Counted from the stretch's first letter, positions 7,086 through 14,340 are shown. The stretch is 21,475 nucleotides of DNA from Oscillibacter sp. UBA6647 (GCA_002455655.1 DKLF01000015.1:1-21475); one strand, 5' to 3'. Numbers and translations: made by a program. The notes: generated by a model not told the origin, from the letters alone.

Positions 7086-7127
7086 TAAAACAAACGTGTT
7101 TGTTTTATTATGCCTGCGTCTTTTTTT
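7071..7127 (+). terminator. Two-tier terminator overlapping the KTR gene end
   Basis: The outer stem AAGACGCAG (7071-7079) pairs with CTGCGTCTT (7114-7122). The inner stem ATAAAACAAA (7085-7094) pairs with TTTGTTTTAT (7099-7108) around a CGTG loop. A run of Ts (7121-7127) follows. The outer left arm is inside the coding sequence, before the TGA. It should separate methyltransferase-KTR transcription from the fec-like genes. Confidence 0.85.
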
Positions 7128-7149
7128 CTTGCAAAGCATCTGCTAAGGC

Positions 7150-7188
7150 TTCTGAAAAATCATTCAGAACATCTTAATTATTATTAAG
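7150..7188. promoter_or_regulatory. Two dyads in the fecB-like leader
   Basis: TTCTGAA-aaatca-TTCAGAA (7150-7169) is followed by CTTAAT-tatt-ATTAAG (7173-7188); both are perfect. The right arm of the second overlaps the AAGGAG ribosome binding site (7186-7191), so protein or RNA structure there could block translation. No convincing -35/-10 pair was found in this 110-bp gap. Confidence 0.45.
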
Positions 7189-7200
7189 GAGAAATTGTAC

Positions 7201-8340
7201 ATGAACAGCAAATTGATTGCCGCCGTTTTGACGGCCACCCTCTGCCTGTCGCTGGCAGCCTGCGGGCAGATGCCCGCCTCGTCAGGCGCGTCCGGAGTCG
7301 CAGCTTCGTCCCAAGCGGCGGAAAGCGCCGCGCCCGGGGAGCCGAGAACCATCACGGACCTTGGCGGGCATCAGGTCACCGTTCCCGCTGCTGCTGATAT
7401 CCGGAAGATTGTCATTTTAAGCCCGCCCCTCATGTCCTTTGTCATTGGGGCCGTGCCCGATACCGAAATGATTGTGGGCATCAACGCCCGGTCCTTCCTG
7501 ACCTCCAATCCGCAAATTGTGGAAAAGGCGTTTCCAAATTGGCAGTCGGTGGAATCCTCCTTTGTGGATGTGAATTTCGCCGTGAATACCGAGTCCTTGC
7601 TGGCGCTTGAGCCGGATATTATTTTCTATTACGGGGATTTCCAGAAAAAGGGCATTGAGGGTCTTGCGATTCCGGCGGTGGACTTTCTGATGAAGGGCGT
7701 GAACAGCCCGGAGACAATGTCGGTTGCGTGGGACGGGCAGATTCGAGAGCTGTTGGGCACGGACACCTCCGTGGGTATCCAGCAGGAATGGGACGCCACC
7801 AACGCAAAGCTTGCAAAGCTTCTTGCGCAGGTGGGAGACGAGAAGAAAACGGGGCTTTGCATCAAGCTGAATCAGGCCGGAAGCCTGATGGTCATGGGAT
7901 CGGACTCCTTTGACGGCTGGGCCCAGAGCTTCTTTGCCCTGAGCGGAATTGAGAACGCTGCCGCGTCCATTGAGGGCACCGGCGAGGTCAGCATGGAGCA
8001 GATTTACCAGTGGGACCCGGATTTTATCATGTGCTTTCAGGATGCCCCGGCAAGCTATATCCTAGATAATTCCATTGAGGGGCAGGATTGGTCGCTGCTG
8101 AGCGCCTGGAAAAACAAGCAGATTTTTGACGTGCCCAGAACCACCTATGCATGGGTCACGCCCTGCGCGGATTCGCCGCTCTTTCCCCTGTGGCTGGTTT
8201 CCAAGGCATACCCGGAGCTTGTGAGCGACGATGAGGTGCGCACGGAAATCAGGGAGTATTATCAGCGGAATTACAGTCTTGAATTGACCGAGGGGGAGCT
8301 TGACTCCATTCTGGACTATCGGGAAGCCACCGGAATATGA
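7201..8340 (+). CDS. FecB-type lipoprotein, metal-chelate ABC substrate-binding protein
   Basis: This 379-residue protein has a lipoprotein signal peptide with lipobox LAAC and Cys21 as the lipid anchor. A Ser/Ala-rich linker follows, then a periplasmic-binding-protein fold of the siderophore/haem/cobalamin class (begins RTITDLGGHQVTVPAAADIRKIVIL). The segment LLALEPDIIFYYGDF is the usual PDxI...Y/W motif of the family. The ATG at 7201 is preferred over the in-frame TTG at 7195 because AAGGAG is then 9 bases away and the signal peptide starts normally. Its stop overlaps the permease start by ATGA. The bound ligand cannot be told from the sequence; iron chelate, haem or corrinoid are the realistic options. 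Confidence 0.88.
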   Translation: MNSKLIAAVLTATLCLSLAACGQMPASSGASGVAASSQAAESAAPGEPRTITDLGGHQVTVPAAADIRKIVILSPPLMSFVIGAVPDTEMIVGINARSFLTSNPQIVEKAFPNWQSVESSFVDVNFAVNTESLLALEPDIIFYYGDFQKKGIEGLAIPAVDFLMKGVNSPETMSVAWDGQIRELLGTDTSVGIQQEWDATNAKLAKLLAQVGDEKKTGLCIKLNQAGSLMVMGSDSFDGWAQSFFALSGIENAAASIEGTGEVSMEQIYQWDPDFIMCFQDAPASYILDNSIEGQDWSLLSAWKNKQIFDVPRTTYAWVTPCADSPLFPLWLVSKAYPELVSDDEVRTEIREYYQRNYSLELTEGELDSILDYREATGI

Positions 8341-9359
8341 GAACCGCCCATCACGCAGGCTATCGCAAAACGATGCTGCTTGGCGCCTTGTTGCTTGCGG
8401 GGGCGGTGGTTGCCGGAATATCGCTGGGGAAATACGGCATCCGCCTGTCGGAGCTTGCGGCCATTTTCTCCGCAAAGCTGCACGGCAGCGTGGACAGCAC
8501 CATGGAAACCGCCGCCTTTGTCATTTTCAACGTGCGCATTCCGAGAATTATGTTAGCCGCAATGGTCGGAGCCGGATTATCCATATCCGGCTCCGCCTTG
8601 CAGGGCACCTTTCAAAATCCGCTGGTCAGCCCGGATTTGCTGGGCGTCAGTTCCGGCGCGGGCTTTGGCGCGGCGCTGGGCATCCTGCTTACCGGGGGGC
8701 TGGGCATGTTTACGCCGGTGCTTTCCCTGCTGGCGGGGCTGTTGAGCGTGCTGCTGGTATTTTTGCTGGCGGGGACAAAAAAGGGCGGGGGAACGCTGTC
8801 GGTGGTGCTGGGCGGGATTATTGTGTCATCCATTTTTTCGGCACTCATCTCGCTGATTAAGTATGTGGCCGACTCCTCTGAAACGCTTCCTGCCATCACC
8901 TTCTGGCAGATGGGCAGCTTTGCAAATGTCACCTATCGGGACATCGGGATTGCCTTTGTGCCCATTGCGGGAGGCATTTTTGGATTGCTGATGCTTCGCT
9001 GGAAAATCAACCTTCTCTCTCTTGGCGACGAGGACTGCTTTACCCTTGGAATCAATCCCCACACCACCCGTTGGCTGGTGATTTTATTTGCCACGCTGAC
9101 CACGGCAGGCAGCGTCACCGTTGCCGGGGTCATCGGGTGGGTGGGGCTTGTAATCCCCCATATTTGCCGCAGGCTGGTGGGGGTGAATCACGGGCATCTC
9201 CTGCCCGCCTCCGCCCTGATCGGGGCGGCCTTTATGATTCTGGTGGATACCGCCGCAAGAAACCTGACCTCTGCCGAGATTCCCGTGGGAATCCTCACCG
9301 CCCTGATCGGCGCGCCGTTTTTCGCGGTGATTTATCGCCGCGGAAGAAAGGAAGGGTGA
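8337..9359 (+). CDS. FecCD-family ABC permease
   Basis: This 340-residue, very hydrophobic protein has about nine to ten membrane segments and the FecCD/BtuC signature region GAGLSISGSALQGTFQNPL followed by SPDLLGVSSGAGFGAALG. VTVAGVIGWVGLVIPHICRR, near the C-terminal third, is the conserved loop that contacts the ATPase. As there is one permease gene, the transporter should be a BtuC2D2-like homodimer. Translation is coupled to the upstream lipoprotein by the ATGA overlap. The family imports iron-siderophores, haem or vitamin B12. Confidence 0.92.
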   Translation: MRTAHHAGYRKTMLLGALLLAGAVVAGISLGKYGIRLSELAAIFSAKLHGSVDSTMETAAFVIFNVRIPRIMLAAMVGAGLSISGSALQGTFQNPLVSPDLLGVSSGAGFGAALGILLTGGLGMFTPVLSLLAGLLSVLLVFLLAGTKKGGGTLSVVLGGIIVSSIFSALISLIKYVADSSETLPAITFWQMGSFANVTYRDIGIAFVPIAGGIFGLLMLRWKINLLSLGDEDCFTLGINPHTTRWLVILFATLTTAGSVTVAGVIGWVGLVIPHICRRLVGVNHGHLLPASALIGAAFMILVDTAARNLTSAEIPVGILTALIGAPFFAVIYRRGRKEG

Positions 9360-9363
9360 GCGA

Positions 9364-10146
9364 ATGGAAAAAATTCTGGAGGTGCGGGACGGCTGCTTTT
9401 CCTATGCGAAGGGGAGGCCGCTCCTGCAAAATATCAACGTTTCCTTAGACGGCGGGCAGGTGATGGCGGTGATGGGGAGAAACGGTATCGGAAAAACCAC
9501 GCTGATCAAATGCATTGTCGGCATTCTGAACTGGGATAGCGGCTATTCCACGGTGGTCGGCAGGCTAAGCAAAAAAAACAGGCCCGTAAAGGAAATCGGC
9601 TATGTGCCACAGGCCCACCGGGTTTCCTTTGACTACTCCGTGCGGGACATGGTCGTATTCGGCAAGGCGGGGCACAGCTCCTTTTTTGCATCGCCAAGCA
9701 GGGGAGACTATGAACTGGCGGACCAGATGCTTCACAAAACAGGGATTTATGAACTGCGGGACTCCCCCTGCAACGAGCTGAGCGGCGGTCAGCTTCAACT
9801 GGTGTACATCGCCCGTGCGCTCATCAATGAACCAAAGCTTCTGGTGCTGGACGAGCCGGAATCGCATTTGGATTTTCGCAATCAAATCCGGCTGCTAAAG
9901 CTGATTCAAGCCGTTACAGCCGAGGAAAACATTGCCTGTATTCTCAATACCCATTATCCGAACCACGCCCTGCGCATTGCGCAGCGGTGCTTTTTGCTGG
10001 GCGAGGGAGACTATATTACCGGCAACACAAACCGGGTGATGACGGATGCCAACATTCAGAAATTTTTCGGCGTGTATGCGCATTCCGCTGAGTTTGAATA
10101 TAAGGGCGAAAAAGTGACTTCATTCTCGTTTTTAGACGAGGTATAA
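9364..10146 (+). CDS. FecE/BtuD-type ABC ATP-binding protein
   Basis: This 260-residue ATPase starts 4 bases after the permease stop, with a GGAAGGG site inside the end of that gene. Walker A GRNGIGKTT (38-46), Q-loop Gln83, signature LSGGQ (139-143), Walker B LLVLDEP (159-165) and switch His197 are all present, so it should be active. Length and motif spacing match FecE/FhuC/BtuD. With the two preceding genes it completes a type II importer. No U-rich terminator follows directly. Confidence 0.92.
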   Translation: MEKILEVRDGCFSYAKGRPLLQNINVSLDGGQVMAVMGRNGIGKTTLIKCIVGILNWDSGYSTVVGRLSKKNRPVKEIGYVPQAHRVSFDYSVRDMVVFGKAGHSSFFASPSRGDYELADQMLHKTGIYELRDSPCNELSGGQLQLVYIARALINEPKLLVLDEPESHLDFRNQIRLLKLIQAVTAEENIACILNTHYPNHALRIAQRCFLLGEGDYITGNTNRVMTDANIQKFFGVYAHSAEFEYKGEKVTSFSFLDEV

Positions 10147-10192
10147 GCGCGTGCAAAAGGCCCTATTTTCCCAATTTTCAAAAAAATATGCC

Positions 10193-10254
10193 GGAGCGGG
10201 CTGTTTCCCAGCCTGCAAACCTCCTCGTATGAGGCGGATACAAGGCCCGCTTCC
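10193..10254. other. Structured intergenic element of about 62 nt
   Basis: The outer helix GGAGCGGGC / GCCCGCTTCC (one bulged T) encloses a hairpin CCTC-GTAT-GAGG (10223-10234). There is no T-run on the plus strand. On the minus strand the element is followed by ATATTTTTTTG, so it could act as a terminator in that direction. It could also be a processing structure at the 3' end of the fec-like mRNA. I do not recognise it as a known riboswitch. Confidence 0.4.
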
Positions 10255-10285
10255 ATACCTTGGGAGAAGTGGAAACATTTATAGA

Positions 10286-10313
10286 TTGTAAATGGTAACA
10301 AAGCGGTTACAAT
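10286..10313 (+). promoter_or_regulatory. Promoter of the CAP-protein gene with WalR-like box
   Basis: TTGTAA (10286-10291) and TACAAT (10308-10313) are separated by 16 bases. Overlapping it at 10295-10311, the minus strand reads TGTAAC-CGCTT-TGTTAC, which fits the published WalR consensus TGTWAH-N5-TGTWAH exactly. Overlap with the -10 suggests repression rather than activation. The predicted mRNA leader is short, about 15 nt. Confidence 0.6.
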
Positions 10314-10334
10314 AGGATGCAAGGAGGTAACAAA

Positions 10335-11330
10335 ATGAAAAATTTGAAAAAAACACTCAGCGTTGCCCTTACATCCGCGATCCTTGCAGTGGGCCTGGCG
10401 GTCAGCGCTTCTGCGCGGACCCTGCCGGGTGCGTCCTGCCCAAGCGGCTCCGGCCGGTCCGCCGCTTTCCAGAACGTAAACAATGTTCTTAGTACCTATG
10501 TCAACAATTCTTCTAACTCGAATTGCAGTTCCAACCTGAAGTCACTATTGGGGAATCTGACCTCCAATGGCTCCGGGCAGACGCTTCCTTCCAGCGTCAG
10601 CGATCTTTTGAAGCAGTGCGGGATTGACTCCAACGTGCTGAACTCCGGTTCCAATTGCAATCAGTCCAAAAACAGCAATTCCAACACCAACTGCAATTCT
10701 AACTCCAACTGCAACTCCAACACCAACTGCAACTCCAACACTAACTGCAACTCCAACACTAACTGCACGCAGGCAGGCAACTGCATCACCGACTGCGACA
10801 CAACCGGCAATTGCACCACCACCTGCGATAAGTCCGGCAATTGCACCCAGCCCACCGGAAATAATCAGACTCCCTCCACCGGCAACGGACAGTCCGGTCA
10901 GAACGGCTCTTCCAATCAGGGTGGTTCCGGCTCTACCGACAACTCCACGGCCGACAATCAGACCTTTGAGCAGCAGGTGGCCGATCTGGTCAACCAGCAG
11001 CGCGCGGCCAACGGCCTGAATCCCCTGACACTGAGCACCGAGCTGTCTGCAGCAGCCCGCGCCAAGTCTCAGGACATGCACGACAAAAATTACTTTGCCC
11101 ACGAAAGCCCCACCTACGGCTCTCCCTTTGATATGCTGAAGACCTTTGGGATCAGCTACCGCACCGCCGGTGAAAACATTGCCATGGGCTATTCCACGCC
11201 CGAAGCGGTGATGAACGCCTGGATGAACTCCTCCGGGCACAGAGCCAACATTTTGAACGCCTCCTACACCCAGATCGGCGTGGGCTATGTGGCGGACGGC
11301 AACTACTGGACGCAGGAATTTATCGGGTAA
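10335..11330 (+). CDS. Secreted CAP-domain protein with Asn/Cys-rich repeat linker
   Basis: The 331-residue product has a Sec signal peptide (residues 1-27, cleavage after ASA). A low-complexity Ser/Asn/Gly/Cys linker contains five NSNTNC-type hexapeptides (about 115-144), then looser TGNC/SGNC units. A C-terminal CAP/SCP domain (about 210-331) resembles B. subtilis YkwD: LVNQQRAANGL, then HDKNYFAHESP, GENIAMGY, and MNSSGHRANILN. The CAP fold binds small molecules or has been linked to cell-wall functions; bacterial activity is mostly unproven. The ATG at 10335 has AAGGAGG 8 bases upstream, preferred over an ATG at 10317 that precedes that site. No cell-wall anchor motif is seen. The many cysteines could cross-link the protein or bind metal. 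Confidence 0.88.
   Translation: MKNLKKTLSVALTSAILAVGLAVSASARTLPGASCPSGSGRSAAFQNVNNVLSTYVNNSSNSNCSSNLKSLLGNLTSNGSGQTLPSSVSDLLKQCGIDSNVLNSGSNCNQSKNSNSNTNCNSNSNCNSNTNCNSNTNCNSNTNCTQAGNCITDCDTTGNCTTTCDKSGNCTQPTGNNQTPSTGNGQSGQNGSSNQGGSGSTDNSTADNQTFEQQVADLVNQQRAANGLNPLTLSTELSAAARAKSQDMHDKNYFAHESPTYGSPFDMLKTFGISYRTAGENIAMGYSTPEAVMNAWMNSSGHRANILNASYTQIGVGYVADGNYWTQEFIG
10677..10766 (+). repeat. Five tandem 18-bp repeats inside the CAP gene
   Basis: Five in-frame 18-bp units, each close to AACTCCAACACTAACTGC and encoding NSNTNC (second unit NSNSNC), run without interruption. The last two are identical, so copy number is probably variable between strains by slippage. Confidence 0.9.
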
Positions 11331-11365
11331 TGTTGCCCATACCTGCATAAAGAAATAGAAAAAGC

Positions 11366-11407
11366 GCAAAAACGCGCCGTGGTAGGCCTGCCACGGCGCG
11401 TTTTTGC
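11366..11407. terminator. Terminator after the CAP gene
   Basis: A perfect 17-bp stem GCAAAAACGCGCCGTGG / CCACGGCGCGTTTTTGC has loop TAGGCCTG. The T-rich right side gives a plus-strand terminator; the A-rich left side allows use from the other strand. Confidence 0.85.
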
Positions 11408-11451
11408 ACAAAAAGACCCCGGCGCGTACCAGAATCGGTACGCGCCGGGGT
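11407..11451 (-). terminator. Terminator of the minus-strand lipoprotein gene
   Basis: A perfect 15-bp stem ACCCCGGCGCGTACC (11416-11430) / GGTACGCGCCGGGGT (11437-11451) is followed on the minus strand by CTTTTTG. It sits directly beside the preceding terminator, between two converging genes. Confidence 0.8.
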
Positions 11452-11464
11452 TTAAGAAAGTAAC

Positions 11465-12139
11465 TCAGCTCCGCGGATGACTGGAAAAGCCCTGATCGCC
11501 GCCTACGTTATAAAGTCCGTAGAAGGGAAGCGTTTCCTCGATGGCGTCGCCATAGCCGCGGGCCCAGCTAAGGTAGCCCTCCGGCAGGTCCTTTACCGGA
11601 GCGCCCGGCAGGTAGAACAGCAACTCCTTGGCGTCATCCAGTCCGTAGGGCTCGCTGTAAAGATACTTGATTCCGTCCCGGACTTCCTCCGTTCCGGGGT
11701 CCTTGGACAGGGTGAGGTCCTGAATCTCAACGGAATAGGTGTACTCGTCCACTTTTTTTGGCGCTGTAAAGGTTCCCGTAAACTCAGAGCTGTAGCAGAT
11801 ACCGTTGGGATAATTGTCTCCCGTACTGCCCATGTCGGAGTCGGTGTAAAGCCCCTCAAAGGAGCCGTCGTCCGCGACATACAGCACCGTGCGCCATGCG
11901 CCTGCACCGCTTCCGAACCAAAATTCCAGCTCTGAAATATCAGAGAAGGAAAATTCCGCTGTCTGTGCGCCCGGCTTCGTTTCCGAAGAGGAGGAAGCGG
12001 CTGCCTCCGCTCCCGATGAAGCGGAGCCGACGCTGCTGCCGCCCGGCGAAGATGGTTTGCCCGAGCCGCCGCAGCCCGTCAAAAGGCTGAGGGTCAGCAG
12101 CGCCGTTGTGAAAAGCAATGGGGTTTTTCCGTGTCTCAT
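11465..12139 (-). CDS. Predicted lipoprotein of unknown function
   Basis: The 224-residue product has a lipoprotein signal peptide with lipobox LLTGC and anchor Cys23. A Gly/Ser/Ala/Glu-rich linker follows to about residue 55, then a soluble domain of about 165 residues rich in aromatic residues (ELEFWFGSGAGAWRTVLYV, NYPNGICYSSEFTGTF, GYLSWARGYGDAIEE). I do not recognise the domain; it looks like a secreted beta-rich domain found in other Clostridia. It starts 27 bases after a GNAT gene and has no promoter of its own, so the two form an operon. The ribosome binding site is a modest AAGGCGG. Confidence 0.75.
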   Translation of the reverse strand: MRHGKTPLLFTTALLTLSLLTGCGGSGKPSSPGGSSVGSASSGAEAAASSSSETKPGAQTAEFSFSDISELEFWFGSGAGAWRTVLYVADDGSFEGLYTDSDMGSTGDNYPNGICYSSEFTGTFTAPKKVDEYTYSVEIQDLTLSKDPGTEEVRDGIKYLYSEPYGLDDAKELLFYLPGAPVKDLPEGYLSWARGYGDAIEETLPFYGLYNVGGDQGFSSHPRS

Positions 12140-12166
12140 AGTAGTTTCCGCCTTTACTGAATTGTT

Positions 12167-12739
12167 TTATAAGCTGCTCGTTTCTTTTGCGTCCGTCTCA
12201 CAAGCCATGAAATAATAATTGTTTTGATTAAACTCAAAGGTTCCAAGCTGGGTCAGAGAAACCTTTTTGGTGTGGGCGGCATAGGAACGGTGGTTGATCT
12301 GATTGATAAAGGTCACCATCACAGGGTATCGGTCCTTCATACCGGCCAGCGACGCATGGAAAAGCTGTGCGAACAGCCCCGTGCCGCGCACGGCTTTGTC
12401 AAGACACGCCGGGCCGTACTGATAGGAGTTTTCCACCGACAATGTACGCCCATTCAACGAATACAGGGGAAGCTGTCCGATCATGTGGGTGAACAGGGGC
12501 CACTGGGCCCAAAAGTCCCAGGAGGCGGCGGTGGCGTATGCCATCACCTTTCCTGCATCATCCTTCGCCACGGTCACGCCCCGCTGCTCCGTGATCAATG
12601 CCTTAAGCTGCTCCGGTGTAAAATTTGTGGTGACAAAGCCGTCCGGCCGGTCCTCTGGACGGATAAAGTCCGTATGATACGCACGGTGCAGGGCTACGAT
12701 TCCGTCATAGTCCTCCATGGTTGCCTGTGAAATGTGCAT
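12167..12739 (-). CDS. GNAT family N-acetyltransferase
   Basis: The 190-residue product resembles GNAT acyltransferases: an N-terminal MHISQATMEDYDGIVALH, central strands GVTVAKDDAGKVMAYATAA, and a cofactor-binding-like KAVRGTGLFAQLFHASL in which RGTGL fits the acetyl-CoA phosphate loop. The last third, VMVTFINQINHRSYAAHTKK, corresponds to the region after the loop. The ATG at 12739 is used because GGAGGGG lies about 8 bases upstream. The frame opens further upstream through a TTG that lies within that site. The acceptor substrate is unknown. It is first in a two-gene operon with the lipoprotein. Confidence 0.78.
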   Translation of the reverse strand: MHISQATMEDYDGIVALHRAYHTDFIRPEDRPDGFVTTNFTPEQLKALITEQRGVTVAKDDAGKVMAYATAASWDFWAQWPLFTHMIGQLPLYSLNGRTLSVENSYQYGPACLDKAVRGTGLFAQLFHASLAGMKDRYPVMVTFINQINHRSYAAHTKKVSLTQLGTFEFNQNNYYFMACETDAKETSSL

Positions 12740-12783
12740 AAAGCCCCCCTCCAAACCTTTTTAACAATTGGGATACCGAGGAT

Positions 12784-12812
12784 AGTATAGCACACATTGT
12801 CCTTTGATGAAA
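12784..12812 (-). promoter_or_regulatory. Promoter of the GNAT-lipoprotein operon
   Basis: On the minus strand TATACT (12784-12789) is preceded by TGC, an extended -10. A weak -35 TTTCAT (12807-12812) is at 17-base spacing. Confidence 0.6.
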
Positions 12813-13010
12813 CATAATTATTGCCTGCCGCCGGTGGCTTTTTTCGCTGCGGCGGAGTGGTTTTCCCGCAGGATTTCAACTCTGTTTCTTTTATTTATTT
12901 TTGTAGATATTTTGTTACTGTTGCATCTCAATGCATCCAAAATTATCCAGTCATTTTAGGGAGTTTTTGGGCGAAAGTGGGGACACTACTTGCCTTAACA
13001 CCGCATAAAC
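12813..13010. other. Divergent intergenic spacer, no gene seen
   Basis: The plus-strand frame is open through here into the G5-3D gene but has no early start with a ribosome binding site. The sequence is compositionally mixed, with T-rich stretches, and has no clear RNA motif. Confidence 0.5.
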
Positions 13011-13039
13011 TTGACAAGGGTGGGAAAGTGGAGTATACT
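13011..13039 (+). promoter_or_regulatory. Promoter of the G5-3D gene
   Basis: TTGACA (13011-13016) and TATACT (13034-13039) are separated by exactly 17 bases, nearly consensus. The leader is about 115 nt long. Confidence 0.85.
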
Positions 13040-13058
13040 AAGCCCAGTTTTTCATTTG

Positions 13059-13074
13059 GTAACAAAAAGTTACA
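13059..13074 (-). promoter_or_regulatory. WalR-like direct repeat with 4-base spacing
   Basis: The minus strand reads TGTAAC-TTTT-TGTTAC, the same two half-sites as at the CAP promoter but with N4 rather than N5. It lies about 13-28 bases after the predicted transcription start. Confidence 0.4.
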
Positions 13075-13162
13075 AAGTGTTTTCCGCGAAGTAGGAAGAC
13101 GTATAAACGTTTTCCAAATCGGGGAAAATTCGGAATGGAAACGATTCTCAGGAGGTATTGTT

Positions 13163-14191
13163 TTGGATTTGCAACTGCTTTCCCGCGCGAAAAGCGCGGC
13201 TGGACGGCTGATCTCGCTTGTCACTGTGACGGCGGTGGTTCTGACCGTCTGTTGGTTCACCGCGGAACGGGCTTCTGCGCTGTATATCCTCACCGACGGG
13301 GAGGACGCCACCATTGTTTTGGAGGCGGGCGCCGACGTGGCGGATTTTTCCTCTCAGATGGTGTATATCGGCACAAACGCCGCCGGCTTTGAGCTGACGC
13401 TGGCCGTCGGCTGGCCCGTAACGGTGCTTTACGACGGCGCGTCCGTCTCCACCACCTCCCGGCAGGAAACCGTTTCGCAGCTTCTTGACCGGGTTCACAC
13501 CGTTCCGGGGCCGCTGGAGATGGTGGCCGTGGATTTGAAGGACGCGGGACTGACGCTGACGGTGTCCTCTGAACTGACTCACTACGAGCGGGTGGCGGAG
13601 GACGTCTCGTACCAGACGGTGGAGGTGGAGGATTCCACTCTGGCGGCCGGGACCCGGAAGGTGGTCCAGTCCGGCGCGGATGGCATCCGCACCGCAGTGT
13701 ACGAGGTGACGTATTCCGGCGGCGAGCGGGTTTCCCGCCAGTTGGTGTCGGAGGAATCCACCGCCGTGGACGAGGTGGTTCATGTGGGCGTTGCCCCCGC
13801 CGCAGGGGGACCCGGCAATGCCGACCCTGTGGTGAATATTGAGAAAAACGCAGACGGAAGCGGCACACTGACCTTTGCCTCTGGCGCCGTCTCTAGCTTT
13901 TCTGCGGTCAAGTCCATGACCGCAACGGCTTATACCAGCGGCTACGGCGGGGCCGACACCTGCACCGCCACCGGCACCTTTGTGCGGGTGGGCGTGGTGG
14001 CCGTTGACCGGAAGGTGATCCCCCTGGGAACTCGTCTGTATATTGTCACCGCCGACGGCAAGGTGAACTACGGCATGGCCGTGGCTGAGGATACGGGTGT
14101 CCGTGGAAACACCGTGGACCTGTATTTCGACACCTATCGGCAGTGTATTGAGTTTGGTCGCCGCGCCGCAACGGTGTACGTGCTGGACTAA
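13163..14191 (+). CDS. Membrane-anchored G5 and 3D domain cell-wall protein (YabE/YocH-like)
   Basis: The 342-residue product starts at a TTG 7 bases after AGGAGG; an upstream-open frame lacks a ribosome binding site. One membrane segment (about 15-33) anchors it outside the cell. A DUF348-like stretch (about 75-135) and a G5 domain (about 143-210, with SYQTVEVEDSTLAAGTRKV and RVSRQLVSEE) follow. The C-terminal 3D domain (about 250-342) begins KSMTATAYTSGYGGAD and has the three key aspartates in AVAEDTGVRGNTVDLYFDT (310, 319, 323). 3D domains have the double-psi barrel fold of MltA and Rpf-like wall enzymes, so a lytic transglycosylase-like peptidoglycan function is likely. In B. subtilis yocH and yabE are linked to WalR control, which fits the half-sites found here. 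Confidence 0.88.
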   Translation: MDLQLLSRAKSAAGRLISLVTVTAVVLTVCWFTAERASALYILTDGEDATIVLEAGADVADFSSQMVYIGTNAAGFELTLAVGWPVTVLYDGASVSTTSRQETVSQLLDRVHTVPGPLEMVAVDLKDAGLTLTVSSELTHYERVAEDVSYQTVEVEDSTLAAGTRKVVQSGADGIRTAVYEVTYSGGERVSRQLVSEESTAVDEVVHVGVAPAAGGPGNADPVVNIEKNADGSGTLTFASGAVSSFSAVKSMTATAYTSGYGGADTCTATGTFVRVGVVAVDRKVIPLGTRLYIVTADGKVNYGMAVAEDTGVRGNTVDLYFDTYRQCIEFGRRAATVYVLD

Positions 14192-14208
14192 CAGCTCTTC
14201 AGAGAATA

Positions 14209-14250
14209 AAAGCGCCCGCCTTGCCGGATTTTCGGTGAGGCGGGTGCTTT
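14209..14250 (+). terminator. Terminator after the G5-3D gene
   Basis: AAAGCGCCCGCCT pairs with AGGCGGGTGCTTT through 13 bp with one G-T pair. The U-tract is short (CTTTG), so efficiency may be moderate. Confidence 0.65.
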
Positions 14251-14340
14251 GCGTCCGGGAACGGGCGTTTTTATCGACCAAAAGCGACAGAAGTTACCAT
14301 TTTTTTTGGACAAAGACTTTTAAAAAACAAAAAGGCATGT

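Noticed and set aside
7186..7200. TTG start at 7195 for the FecB-like lipoprotein
   Set aside because: It would be only three bases from the ribosome binding site. The ATG at 7201 has normal spacing and gives a proper signal peptide.
10193..10254. c-di-GMP or cobalamin riboswitch
   Set aside because: A GCAAACC segment is suggestive, but the other conserved loops of these riboswitches are not present, and the element lies upstream of the predicted CAP promoter.
10677..10766. CRISPR-like array
   Set aside because: The 18-bp units are contiguous with no spacers and are in frame within a secreted protein gene.
13148..14281. 377-codon open frame on the minus strand
   Set aside because: Antisense to the G5-3D gene, rich in His, Gly and Arg, with no domain or ribosome binding site.
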